The notes under the pieces were generated by a model. That model saw nothing but the letters and a program-made list of their open reading frames with translations, made no database searches and was not told where the DNA came from. Source: Alloboseaceae bacterium BT-24-1 (lineage in GTDB: Bacteria > Pseudomonadota > Alphaproteobacteria > Rhizobiales > Beijerinckiaceae). Taken from it: a stretch of DNA of 64,000 nt. Shown here one piece after another: positions 24,712 through 33,114 of the stretch (position 1 is its first letter; the number at the start of each line of letters is the position of its first letter). Location of the stretch: positions 124,001 through 188,000 of the forward strand of contig JAOYTL010000001.1 in the NCBI GenBank assembly GCA_025846845.1, written 5' to 3'. A program made the position numbers and the translations under genes.

Positions 24712-25449
24712 TTACTGCGACGTTACCCATCCGGTGCGCAAGGCATGGGCCCAGTCGGCGCGGCCATTGGCTTCGGCGCGACGTGCCGCATGCTCCCAGT
24801 CATAGGCGACGGCGTGATGCTCGACCTCGATCGCATCCGCCATGGTCACGACGGCGAAACGGGCATGCGGGGCGCCGCTTTCCGAGACATGAAGGCTCGG
24901 ATGGGTGGCCTGGTAGGCCGGGTTCCCGACGCTGCCGGGATTGACGAGGACGGTTCCCCGATCGAGCCGCAGCAGGCGCGGCTGGTGGCTGTGCCCGCAC
25001 AGGACGACGGCAGCGCCTGCATCGCCGACAACTGCCTCGACCGCCTCAGGACGGGCCGCGACCAGGCGCCCACCCTCGATCTCGTCGAGCAGATAGGTCT
25101 CGTCGTCGGTCGGGCTGGCATGAAAGCAGCGCGCCTTGCCGATATCGAGCTCGAATGGAAGGGCTGCCAGCCAGTCGCGGGCCTCGGCATCGAGAGCACG
25201 CCAGGCGAAGCTGTCGGATGCGCCGAGCCCGTCCGGGGAGGCCGCGCCCAGCGCCCGGTCATGGTTGCCGCGGACATGGCTCATCGTGCTGGCGCGCAAG
25301 AGCCGCACGGTCTCCGCCGGCCAGAGCGGACCCGAGGCGCAATCGCCGAGATTGACCACCGCATCGACAGCTAATCCAGCGAGCTTTGAGAGCACAGCCT
25401 CCAAAGCTGGCAAATTGCCGTGCACGTCAGCGATGACGCCTAACCGCAT
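24712..25449 (-). CDS. Metallophosphoesterase (calcineurin-like)
   Basis: This 245-residue cytoplasmic hydrolase has the dimetal motifs in order: DVHGN at residues 8-12, GDCASGP near 35, GNHDRALG near 62, then CGHSHQPRLL and NPGSVGNPAY. This layout is that of the YfcE/MJ0936 phosphodiesterase group. It stands alone between the IclR gene and the phosphonate block with gaps over 100 bases on each side, so it is probably its own unit. Substrate unknown; a link to phosphonate-derived esters is possible but unsupported. Confidence 0.85.
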   Translation of the reverse strand: MRLGVIADVHGNLPALEAVLSKLAGLAVDAVVNLGDCASGPLWPAETVRLLRASTMSHVRGNHDRALGAASPDGLGASDSFAWRALDAEARDWLAALPFELDIGKARCFHASPTDDETYLLDEIEGGRLVAARPEAVEAVVGDAGAAVVLCGHSHQPRLLRLDRGTVLVNPGSVGNPAYQATHPSLHVSESGAPHARFAVVTMADAIEVEHHAVAYDWEHAARRAEANGRADWAHALRTGWVTSQ

Positions 25450-25573
25450 GTCGCAAATCCTAAATCCAGAGCCGGCTCAGTGCCGACCGGCCTTGTGATG
25501 GCCCGTCGTGGAGCCCGCGCCAAGCCCCGACGTGCCGTTCTGCCGCAATGCCGGAGTGAGCCGTCCGCGGAAT

Positions 25574-27025
25574 TCACGCCGCCCAGGGGAGGGACCAGGT
25601 CTTGACGTTGGTGAAGCTCTTCATCGCCTCGACAACGCCCTCCTTGTAGCCGAGGCCTGAGTCCTTGATGCCGCCGAAAGGGGACATCTCGATGCGGTAG
25701 CCCGGGACTTCCCAGAGGTTGACGGTGCCGACCTCGAGTTCGGCGATGAAGCGCTGGATGTAGTCGAAGCGGTTGGTGCAGATGCCGGAGGACAGGCCGT
25801 AGGCGGTCGAGTTCGAGATCGCGATGACCTTGGCGATATCGTCGGGCACTCTGATGATCGGGATGACCGGGCCGAAGGTCTCCTCGTGCACAAGCTCGCA
25901 AGCATGGGGGATCTTGTCGACCACGGTCGGGTGGAACAGTGCGCCTTCCGCCCGCTTGCCCTGGAGCACCTCGGCGCCCTTCGTCACGGCGTCGTCGACG
26001 CGGGCCTGGAAGAGCGCGGCCGAGCGAGCGTTGATGACGGTGCCGACATCGGTCGCCGGATCCATCGGGTCGCCGCATTTGAGCTTCTTCGCCTTCTCGA
26101 CGACGAGCCTGGAGAAGGCATCGGCGACGCTCTCGACCACCAGGATGCGCTTCACTGCCGTGCAGCGCTGACCCGAGTTCTTGGTCGCGCCGGTGACGGC
26201 GAGCTCGGCCGCCTTGTCGAGATCGGCGTCCTCCATGACGATCAGCGGGTCGTTGCCGCCGAGCTCGAGCACGATGCGCTTGTAGCCGGCGGTCGCAGCG
26301 ATGTGCTTGCCGACCCGGACCGAGCCGGTGAAGGTCACCAGATCGGCATCGGGATCGGTGATCATCGCATCGCCCATGGTCGAGGGATTGCCGGTGACGA
26401 CCGAGAGCATCTCCGGTGGCAGCCCGGCCTCGTAGAGCACGTCGGCCAGCGCCAGCGCGGTCAGCGGCGTCAGCTCTGTCGGCTTCAGCACCAGGCGGTT
26501 GTTGGTGGCGATTGCCGGGGCCAGCTTGTGGCTGACCATGTTGAGCGGATGGTTGAACGGCGTGATCGCCGAGATCACGCCGAGCAGCGGCTGGCGCGTC
26601 GTGAAGATCTTGCGGGCCTTGCCGTTCGGCGAGATGTCGCAGGAGAACATCTCGCCATCGTCCTTGATGGTGAGCTGGGCGGCGAACGACCAGACGTCGT
26701 AGGCGCGGCTGGCCTCGTAAAGCGAATCCTTCCAGCACAAACCGGCCTCGGCGGTGATCAGCCGGGCGAAGTCTTCCTTGCGCGCGAACAGGAGTTCGGC
26801 CGTGGTCTGCAGGATGCGCTGACGCTCATAGCGGGTCAGCGTGGGCTTGAAGGCCTTGGCCTTGGCGAAGGCCTCGCGGACATGCTCCGGTCTTGCCGCG
26901 GGAATGAGCCCGACGACGCTGTCGTCATAGGGGTTGCGGACCTCGACCATGTCCTCGGTCGAGACGAGCTTGCCGGCGATGCGCATCGCCTCGCGCCGCA
27001 CCGGCGGCTTCACGGTCGCGTTCAT
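25574..27025 (-). CDS. phnY: Phosphonoacetaldehyde dehydrogenase
   Basis: This 483-residue NAD(P)-dependent aldehyde dehydrogenase oxidises phosphonoacetaldehyde to phosphonoacetate. The NAD loop FTGSVRVGKHIA, the general-base Glu in LELGGNDPLIV and the catalytic Cys in KNSGQRCTAVKR are all intact. It starts two bases after the phosphonoacetate hydrolase stop, so product and next enzyme are co-translated. Family membership is certain; the phosphonate substrate is inferred from this coupling and from phnCDE upstream. It is the last gene of the phosphonate operon. Confidence 0.87.
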   Translation of the reverse strand: MNATVKPPVRREAMRIAGKLVSTEDMVEVRNPYDDSVVGLIPAARPEHVREAFAKAKAFKPTLTRYERQRILQTTAELLFARKEDFARLITAEAGLCWKDSLYEASRAYDVWSFAAQLTIKDDGEMFSCDISPNGKARKIFTTRQPLLGVISAITPFNHPLNMVSHKLAPAIATNNRLVLKPTELTPLTALALADVLYEAGLPPEMLSVVTGNPSTMGDAMITDPDADLVTFTGSVRVGKHIAATAGYKRIVLELGGNDPLIVMEDADLDKAAELAVTGATKNSGQRCTAVKRILVVESVADAFSRLVVEKAKKLKCGDPMDPATDVGTVINARSAALFQARVDDAVTKGAEVLQGKRAEGALFHPTVVDKIPHACELVHEETFGPVIPIIRVPDDIAKVIAISNSTAYGLSSGICTNRFDYIQRFIAELEVGTVNLWEVPGYRIEMSPFGGIKDSGLGYKEGVVEAMKSFTNVKTWSLPWAA

Positions 27026-27027
27026 CG

Positions 27028-28281
27028 TCAGCTCACCAGGTTGAGGGCGACGTCGAAGACGTCGAAATTGCGCAAGATCCGCCCGTCCGGGACGGTGATC
27101 GGCCGGTTGGCGATCATCGGCACGCGCTGCTCGGTGATGCCGCCATGCGAGCGCAAGGGCTCGGTCAGGCCAGAGAGGTCGTGTTTGTCGGGCGAGGTGC
27201 CGATCACCTTCTGCCGGGTCGAGATCACAACGACGTCGCCGATCCGGTCGGCCGGCAGCTCGAAGCGCTCGCAGGCCTCGGCCGCCGTGACCGCCAGCGC
27301 GATGCCGTCGAGGCCGGAGATGCGGGCGGCGACCTCTTCCCGGCTGGCGCCATCTGGCAGATAGACCGTGGCGAAGGAGCCGAGCGCGCCGTGATGGACG
27401 ACGTAAGGGTCGGTGATCGGCAAGATCACCCGCATCACGCCCTTGCCATACCACTCGTCCATCAGGCTCTGCAGGTAGACGACATCGGGCTCGCCATTGG
27501 CCAGATGCTTGTCGTTCATGCCGTGGTCGGCGGTGATCACCAGCGTGCAGCCGAGGGCGTCGAGCTTGCCGACATAAGCGTCGAACATGGCGTAGAAGCT
27601 ATCCGCCATGCCTGAGCCCGGCGCCGCCTTGTGCTGCACATAGTCGGTGGTCGAGAGATACATCAGGTCGGGCTTGAAGCTCTCCAGCAGCTTGACGCCG
27701 GCAGCGAAGACGAACTCGGAGAGATCGGCCGAATAGACCGAGGGTACCGGCATGCCGACGAAATCGAGCACGTCCTCGATGCCGTTCCCCGCCATATCGG
27801 CCTTGTCGGCCTTCTCCGAGGAGAAGGCGATCGCGGTGCCTGTGCTGAAGTCGAGGCCCTTGCCGAGCAGGGTGCGCAGCTTGTCCTTGGCCGTCACCAT
27901 CGCGACCTTGAGGCCGGCCTTCTGGAACTCGGCGAGGATGGTCGGGGCGCGCAGGAAGCGGGCATCGTTCATCATCACCTCTTCCTTGGCCTCGCGGTCA
28001 TAGAAGAAGTTGCCGGCGATCCCGTGGACGGCCGGGGGGCGGCCGGTGATGATCGAGAGGTTGTTCGGGTTGGTGAAGCTCGGGATCACCGAATAGGCGT
28101 GGGTGCTGGTACCCGTCCGCATGATCCTGTCGAGGTTCGGCGTCAGCCCCTTGGCGCTCGCTGCCTCGACATAGGACGGCTCCGAGCCGTCCATGCAGAT
28201 CACCACCGTCGGGCGAACCGGGCGGGCATAGCCGCGGCCATTGGCGACGACGTCCGCGCCAAGCTTCGAATGCATATTCAT
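27028..28281 (-). CDS. phnA: Phosphonoacetate hydrolase
   Basis: This 417-residue dizinc enzyme of the alkaline phosphatase/NPP superfamily cleaves the C-P bond of phosphonoacetate to acetate and phosphate. A first metal ligand is D31 (CMDGSEP) and the nucleophile is T70 in PSFTNPNN, equivalent to the Thr of the Sinorhizobium enzyme. ADHGMNDKH and VVHHGALGS provide further metal ligands. AAGGAG lies about 7 bases before the ATG. It follows phnE in the operon. Confidence 0.93.
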   Translation of the reverse strand: MNMHSKLGADVVANGRGYARPVRPTVVICMDGSEPSYVEAASAKGLTPNLDRIMRTGTSTHAYSVIPSFTNPNNLSIITGRPPAVHGIAGNFFYDREAKEEVMMNDARFLRAPTILAEFQKAGLKVAMVTAKDKLRTLLGKGLDFSTGTAIAFSSEKADKADMAGNGIEDVLDFVGMPVPSVYSADLSEFVFAAGVKLLESFKPDLMYLSTTDYVQHKAAPGSGMADSFYAMFDAYVGKLDALGCTLVITADHGMNDKHLANGEPDVVYLQSLMDEWYGKGVMRVILPITDPYVVHHGALGSFATVYLPDGASREEVAARISGLDGIALAVTAAEACERFELPADRIGDVVVISTRQKVIGTSPDKHDLSGLTEPLRSHGGITEQRVPMIANRPITVPDGRILRNFDVFDVALNLVS

Positions 28282-28306
28282 GACGAACTCCTTGGGTCAG
28301 TACCGA

Positions 28307-29110
28307 TCAGCGGATCAGAGCGCGGACGCGGGACGAGACCAGATCAGCGATCAGGACCATGGCGAGGATCACAAGGATGCAGGTCGCGGTGTCCTGGTAT
28401 TTGAAGAGCTTCATCGAGGAGACGAGTTCGAAGCCGATGCCGCCGGCGCCGACCATGCCGAGCACGGTCGACTGGCGAACATTGGTCTCGAGCCGGTAGA
28501 AGATCGTCCCGAGCCAGGTCGGCAGCACCTGCGGCAGCACGCCGAAGAAGAAGGTCTTGAACGGGCCGACCCCGGCCGAACGGAAGGCTTCGAGCGGACC
28601 CTCGTCGATATCCTCCATCGCCTCGGCGAAGAACTTGCCGAGCATGCCGGCGCCATGGATGGCGAGCGCCAGCACGCCGGCGAAGGGGCCGAGGCCGATG
28701 GCAGCGACGAAGATCAGCGCGAGGATGATCTCGTTGATGCCGCGCATGCAGTTGAGCAATTGCCGTGTCGCATGAAAGACGACCGGGCTCGGGCTCAGGT
28801 TTCGCGCCGCGAAAAAGCAGACCGGCAAAGCGATGACGACGCCGAGCAGCGTGCCCCAGACCGCGACCTGCAGGCTTTCCAGCGCCGGCCGCCAGAGCCG
28901 CTCGAGGAACTCCGGATTGGGCGGCATCATCCGGACGAGGAAGTCCACCATATAGGGGATGCCGTTCCAGAGGTTACTGGCGTTGATCTGGGAGCCGAGC
29001 GCGGCCCACCAGAGGAAGACCAGCGCGGCGAGCGTGATGGAGCCGACGCCCCACCAGCCGAAGCGGCCCTGCGGGGGACGAAGGACGAGTTGCAGCGTTC
29101 CGAACGACAT
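28307..29110 (-). CDS. phnE: Phosphonate ABC transporter permease PhnE
   Basis: This 267-residue inner-membrane permease has about six hydrophobic segments and the permease coupling loop near EAMEDIDEGPLEAFRSAGVGPFKTFFFGVLPQ. GGGAGG is well placed before the ATG. Together with PhnC and PhnD it imports a phosphonate. It sits between phnC and the hydrolase gene. Confidence 0.92.
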   Translation of the reverse strand: MSFGTLQLVLRPPQGRFGWWGVGSITLAALVFLWWAALGSQINASNLWNGIPYMVDFLVRMMPPNPEFLERLWRPALESLQVAVWGTLLGVVIALPVCFFAARNLSPSPVVFHATRQLLNCMRGINEIILALIFVAAIGLGPFAGVLALAIHGAGMLGKFFAEAMEDIDEGPLEAFRSAGVGPFKTFFFGVLPQVLPTWLGTIFYRLETNVRQSTVLGMVGAGGIGFELVSSMKLFKYQDTATCILVILAMVLIADLVSSRVRALIR

Positions 29111-29124
29111 GGCTTGCCTCCCCG

Positions 29125-29934
29125 TCAGGCGGTTGCAGTGGCGATCATCGGTGCCAGCACGGGCTGGCTGGCCGGGCGCGGCTTGAGCACGCGGGCGATG
29201 CCGGGGTCCTCAAGGCCGGGATAGATCTGGTGGACGATCTCGGAGGTGAGGTTGTCCGGCGTGTCGTCGAAGACGACACGACCGCCGCTGAGGCCGACGA
29301 TGCGCTCGCCGAACTCGACCGCGTAGTCGACCTGGTGGAGGTTGCAGATCACCGCGATCCCTTCCTCCTTGCAGATCGCCTTGAGATAGCCGAGCACGAT
29401 GCGCGAGGTCTTGGGATCGAGGCTCGCCACCGGCTCGTCGCAGAGGATCACCGCCGGCTGCTGCGCCAGTGCCCGGGCGATGCCAACGCGCTGCTGCTCG
29501 CCGCCGGAGAGCTGGTCGCCGCGCGAGTTCGCCTTCTGGGCGAGCTCGACGCGAGCCAGGCAGTCCAGCGCGATCGCAACATCCTGTCTCGGGAAGAGCT
29601 GCAGCATGGAGAGGAAGGACGACAGCCCGGCCATCCGGCCGACGAGGACGTTCTTCAGCACCGACAGGCGCTTCACCAGGTTGTGGTGCTGGAAGATCAT
29701 CGCCACCGGCCGCTTGCCGCGCGTCCCGCGCTTCAGATCGAGCACCTTGCCGTCGATGACGGTGCGGCCGGCATCGGGAAGGGCGAGGCCGTTGATGCAG
29801 CGCAGCAGCGTCGACTTGCCGGCGCCGCTCGGGCCGAGCACGACGAGGAACTCGCCGGCTTTGACGCTGAGGTCGATGCCCTGCAGGACAGGGCGCCCTG
29901 CATAGGACTTCTTCAGGCCTTCGATCTTGATCAT
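29125..29934 (-). CDS. phnC: Phosphonate ABC transporter ATPase PhnC
   Basis: This 269-residue ATPase has Walker A GPSGAGKST near 34-42, the signature LSGGEQQRVGIARAL, and Walker B VILCDEPVASLD. The Q-loop is FQHHNLV. Length and the MIKIEGLKKSYAGRPVLQGIDL start are those of PhnC. GGAGG lies before the start. It energises PhnE at the inner membrane. Confidence 0.93.
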   Translation of the reverse strand: MIKIEGLKKSYAGRPVLQGIDLSVKAGEFLVVLGPSGAGKSTLLRCINGLALPDAGRTVIDGKVLDLKRGTRGKRPVAMIFQHHNLVKRLSVLKNVLVGRMAGLSSFLSMLQLFPRQDVAIALDCLARVELAQKANSRGDQLSGGEQQRVGIARALAQQPAVILCDEPVASLDPKTSRIVLGYLKAICKEEGIAVICNLHQVDYAVEFGERIVGLSGGRVVFDDTPDNLTSEIVHQIYPGLEDPGIARVLKPRPASQPVLAPMIATATA

Positions 29935-29963
29935 GTCGCTGCCTCCGCCGGTCGCGTTCGCGA

Positions 29964-30839
29964 CTATTTCATCTTGGTGAGATCGAGCTTCAGCACCTTC
30001 GCCGTCTCCCGAATGATGTCGTAGGCTTGGTCGTTGGTCTCGACGAAGCGGTTGAGCTTGCCCTGGTCGGCCCAGGTGATGTCGCGGATGTTCAGGAAGG
30101 CGGACTTGATCTGCGCCTTCAGATCCTCGGGCAGGTTCTTGCGCCAGCAGGTCGGCGATTCCGGGATCGGGTCCGACTCCCAGACGACGTGGATGTCGGC
30201 GCGGTCGACCAGCTTCTTCTGCACGGCCGCATCGAGGATGCGGTCGGCGATCGTCGCGGCGTCGACGCGCTTGTTGGCGACGGCGAGTGCGTTGGCGTCA
30301 TGCGAGCCAGTGAAGAGGACGCGGCCGAAATCCTTCTCGGGATCGAAGCCGAGCTTCATCAACCCGGCCTTCGGGAAGAGATGGCCGGAGGTCGAGGACG
30401 GATCGACGAAAGCGAAGGTGCGACCCTTGAGGCCCTTCCAATCGCTGATGCCGCTATCCTTCCGCGCGATGATCTGGCTGCGATAATAGCTGCGGCTCGA
30501 CTTGGCCGTCTCGGCTGTGGCGAAGGCCTCGATGGCCGCGACCGTGGTGCCGAGCACATAGGAGAACGGGCCGAGATAGGCGACGTCGACATGGTTCGAG
30601 CGCATCGCCTCGATCACGCCGTTATAGTCCGAGGCGACGAAGCCCTGGACCTTGATGCCGAGGTTGCGCTCGAGCGCGGCGAGGAGTTGCGCGCTCGATT
30701 CCAGCATCGCCCGCGAATCCTCGGACGGGATCAGCCCGACGCGGATGAGCTTCGTCTGGGCCCGGACCAGGGCCGGCGCCGCCAGCAGCGCCCCCGCAGT
30801 CAGTGAACACTTCAGAATTGTCCGGCGTGAAATGGTCAT
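29964..30839 (-). CDS. phnD: Phosphonate ABC transporter binding protein PhnD
   Basis: This 291-residue periplasmic protein starts with a signal containing ISRRTILKCS, a possible twin-arginine type, cleaved near ALVRAQ (about residue 28). The PhnD fold is shown by LIRVGLIPSEDSRAMLESS, the YNGVIEAMRSNHVDVAYLGPFSYVL stretch and FVDPSSTSGHLFPKAGL, whose Ser/Thr residues normally hold the phosphonate group. GGGAGG lies before the ATG. It is encoded just after the Fe-alcohol dehydrogenase. Confidence 0.92.
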   Translation of the reverse strand: MTISRRTILKCSLTAGALLAAPALVRAQTKLIRVGLIPSEDSRAMLESSAQLLAALERNLGIKVQGFVASDYNGVIEAMRSNHVDVAYLGPFSYVLGTTVAAIEAFATAETAKSSRSYYRSQIIARKDSGISDWKGLKGRTFAFVDPSSTSGHLFPKAGLMKLGFDPEKDFGRVLFTGSHDANALAVANKRVDAATIADRILDAAVQKKLVDRADIHVVWESDPIPESPTCWRKNLPEDLKAQIKSAFLNIRDITWADQGKLNRFVETNDQAYDIIRETAKVLKLDLTKMK

Positions 30840-30917
30840 GTCATCCTCCCAAGATGATCCGGCGATCTTTTCGAACTGCCGGTGAACCGTTGTGGGCGTG
30901 GTCGCCCGGTGTTGAGC

Positions 30918-32006
30918 TCAGGCGGCCATGGCCGCCTGTCGTCCGATGAAGTTGCGGCCGCGTTCGCCTTCGAGCGCCTTGCCGACGAGGCGATTCCATT
31001 CGTCGGCCGAGACGCCATAAGCGGCGGGGTCGGTCGCGACGCCGAGATCCCTGAGAAAGGCGCCCAGGCGCTCGGCCCCCGCTTCGAGGTCGGGACCGAA
31101 GACCCGGCGCAGCGCCGCGTCGCATTGCGGCTGTGCGCCCATGGCCCAGCGCATCACCATCGGCAGCGAGAAGGAGCAGGCGATGCCGTGGATCGTGCCG
31201 CTCTTCAGCGTGATGTCGTAGGAGATGTTGTGGGCGAGCGCCGTCTTGGTGTTGGAGAAGGCAAGGCCTGCCAGCAGGCTGGCGCGCATCTGTCGCGCCC
31301 GGAGCTCGAGATCGCCCGGCCTTTCCAGCAGGCGCGGCAGCGTGTCGATGATCTCGCGGGCAGCCTCGACCGCATAGTTCGCGGAGACCGGGTTGCCGTT
31401 GACGTTCCAGATGCTTTCGAGCGCATGGGAGAGGGCGTCGAGCCCGGTCGCCAGCGTGAGCCCGCGCGGTGCGCCGACCGTCAGCGCAGGGTCGAGCACC
31501 GCCGTCTCCGGATAGAGCCGGGGATGGGCGAGCGAGTACTTGCTGCCATTGGCCGAGTCCCAGACCGTCGCCCAGGAGGTGACCTCGCTGCCGGTGCCGG
31601 CCGTGGTCGGCACGGCGATGATCGGGATGATCGCGGCCGCGTCGAGCGGCGTCTTCTCGACCAGATGCCGGCGCACGGTCTCGAAATCGCCGCCGCTGGC
31701 CGCCAGCACCTTCGCCGCGTCGATCATCGAGCCGCCGCCGAGCGCGACGATGACCTCGGCCGGCTCGGCCGCGCCGAACTGACGGCAGGACTCTGCGAGA
31801 TCGGCGCAATCCGGATTGGTCTCGATGTTGGTGATCGAGACGACGGGCGCGCCGGCGACCGCCGTCAGCCTGGCGGAGAACTCGCGGAAGAGCGGCTGGT
31901 CATAGGTGACGAGCGCCCAGCGGCGGTTGCCGACCAGGCTGGCGACCTCGTCGAGCAGGCCGCTGCCGAACCGGATCTTCACGGGATTCCAGTAGGCCCA
32001 GTTCAT
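30918..32006 (-). CDS. Iron-containing alcohol dehydrogenase, phosphonoacetaldehyde reductase-like
   Basis: This 362-residue group III alcohol dehydrogenase has the NAD loop GGGSMIDAAKV and PTTAGTGSEVTSW. Metal ligands are expected in ATGLDALSHALES and in the His-rich TALAHNISYDITLKSGTIHG. Members of this branch interconvert phosphonoacetaldehyde and 2-hydroxyethylphosphonate. In a catabolic operon with PhnY and PhnA it would most sensibly run in the oxidative direction and feed hydroxyethylphosphonate into the route. That direction is inference. It is the first gene of the operon, divergent from a LysR gene, with GAGGAC before the start. Confidence 0.8.
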   Translation of the reverse strand: MNWAYWNPVKIRFGSGLLDEVASLVGNRRWALVTYDQPLFREFSARLTAVAGAPVVSITNIETNPDCADLAESCRQFGAAEPAEVIVALGGGSMIDAAKVLAASGGDFETVRRHLVEKTPLDAAAIIPIIAVPTTAGTGSEVTSWATVWDSANGSKYSLAHPRLYPETAVLDPALTVGAPRGLTLATGLDALSHALESIWNVNGNPVSANYAVEAAREIIDTLPRLLERPGDLELRARQMRASLLAGLAFSNTKTALAHNISYDITLKSGTIHGIACSFSLPMVMRWAMGAQPQCDAALRRVFGPDLEAGAERLGAFLRDLGVATDPAAYGVSADEWNRLVGKALEGERGRNFIGRQAAMAA

Positions 32007-32114
32007 GCGTTCCGTCCTCGAAAATGCGCCTTGCCGGCTTCGTTACGAGGATGTTCACAGAGCCCGGTTCTCATAACAAATTGATTTTTTATTCTGAATG
32101 GATAGCAATTCTCT
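32007..32114. promoter_or_regulatory. Shared control region of the phosphonate operon and its LysR gene
   Basis: The region between the two divergent starts turns AT-rich at 32074-32100 (ATAACAAATTG, then TTTTTTATTCTGAAT), unlike the GC-rich surroundings. ATTC-T-GAAT at 32091-32099 is a short palindrome, and AATTG/CAATT flank it. This is the expected place for LysR binding and both promoters. No precise -35/-10 pair is clear. Confidence 0.4.
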
Positions 32115-33008
32115 ATGCGTTACACCCAGCTCAGATCCTTCCATAACGTCGCGAAGGCCGGCGGATTCAACGCTGCGGCCGACGCCTTCAACATCAGCCA
32201 GCCGACCTTGACGGCGCAGGTCGGGGCGCTGGAGGAGGAGTTCGGCGTCGAGCTCTTCGTCAAGCGGGGCCGGCGGCGCGAACTGAGCGACACGGGGCGC
32301 CAGCTTCTCGGGATCACAACCCGCCTCTTCGCCGAGGAGGCCGAGGCGCTCGCCTTCCTGACGGAGTCACGCGAGCTCAGGACGGGCCGGCTTTCGATCG
32401 GCGCTGTCGGCCCGGTTCACGTCACCGAGATGCTCGCGGCCTTCAACCTGGCCTATCCGGGCATCGAGCTCGCCGTGAAGATCGGCAATTCCACCGAGGT
32501 ACTCGACGACCTCGTTGCCTACCGATGCGACGTTGCGGTCCTCGCTTACATCGATGAGGACGACAGGCTTCTGACCATTCCCTATCGCCGCCATCCTGTG
32601 GCGATCTTCGTGCGGCGCGATCATCGCTTTGCCGAGCGCCGCAGCATCCGGCTGCCGGAGCTGGAAGGGGAGCCGATGATCGTGCGCGAACAGGGCTCGA
32701 CGACGCGGCGCGCCTTGGAGAGAGCACTGGCCGAGACGGGCACCAGGCCCAGGCTGGTCATGGAGATCGGCAGTCGCGAGGCCGTCCGCGAGGCCGTGAT
32801 CCGCGGGCTCGGGATAAGCTATGTCTCAGAGGCCGAGTTCGTTCCGGACGATAACCTGAAGCTGATCCCGATCGACGGTGCCGAAGTCTATACCTACGCG
32901 CACGTCGTGGTGATGAAGCAGCGCGAGAACGGCCGAATCATCAAGGCCTTTCTCGATGTGGTTCACCGCACGCGCGAGGCTTTTGATGCCGACATGCGCA
33001 GATCATGA
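32115..33008 (+). CDS. LysR-family regulator of the phosphonate operon
   Basis: This 297-residue regulator has the N-terminal LysR helix-turn-helix (LRSFHNVAKAGGFNAAADAFNISQPTLTAQVGALEEEFGVELF, residues 6-48) and a LysR effector domain. It is divergent from the Fe-alcohol dehydrogenase-phnDCE-phnA-phnY operon by 108 bases and almost certainly controls it. A substrate-induced phosphonate catabolic operon under LysR control is known from other bacteria and is independent of phosphate starvation. I see no Pho box here, which agrees. Confidence 0.9.
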   Translation: MRYTQLRSFHNVAKAGGFNAAADAFNISQPTLTAQVGALEEEFGVELFVKRGRRRELSDTGRQLLGITTRLFAEEAEALAFLTESRELRTGRLSIGAVGPVHVTEMLAAFNLAYPGIELAVKIGNSTEVLDDLVAYRCDVAVLAYIDEDDRLLTIPYRRHPVAIFVRRDHRFAERRSIRLPELEGEPMIVREQGSTTRRALERALAETGTRPRLVMEIGSREAVREAVIRGLGISYVSEAEFVPDDNLKLIPIDGAEVYTYAHVVVMKQRENGRIIKAFLDVVHRTREAFDADMRRS

Positions 33009-33065
33009 TGTGGGGGATCTCTGCGATTGAGGCATTTCAGGCAAGAACGCCCTCAACAAGGTTGC

Positions 33066-33093
33066 CCTGCCGCCGCATGAGAGCGCCGGCAGG
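33066..33093. terminator. Stem-loop between convergent lysR and atoE genes
   Basis: CCTGCCG and CGGCAGG form a 7-bp stem around a 14-base loop in the 106-base gap where the two genes meet. There is no T-run. It may act as a weak shared terminator. Confidence 0.3.
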
Positions 33094-33114
33094 CACTGAC
33101 GGGTTCCTGGTTGC

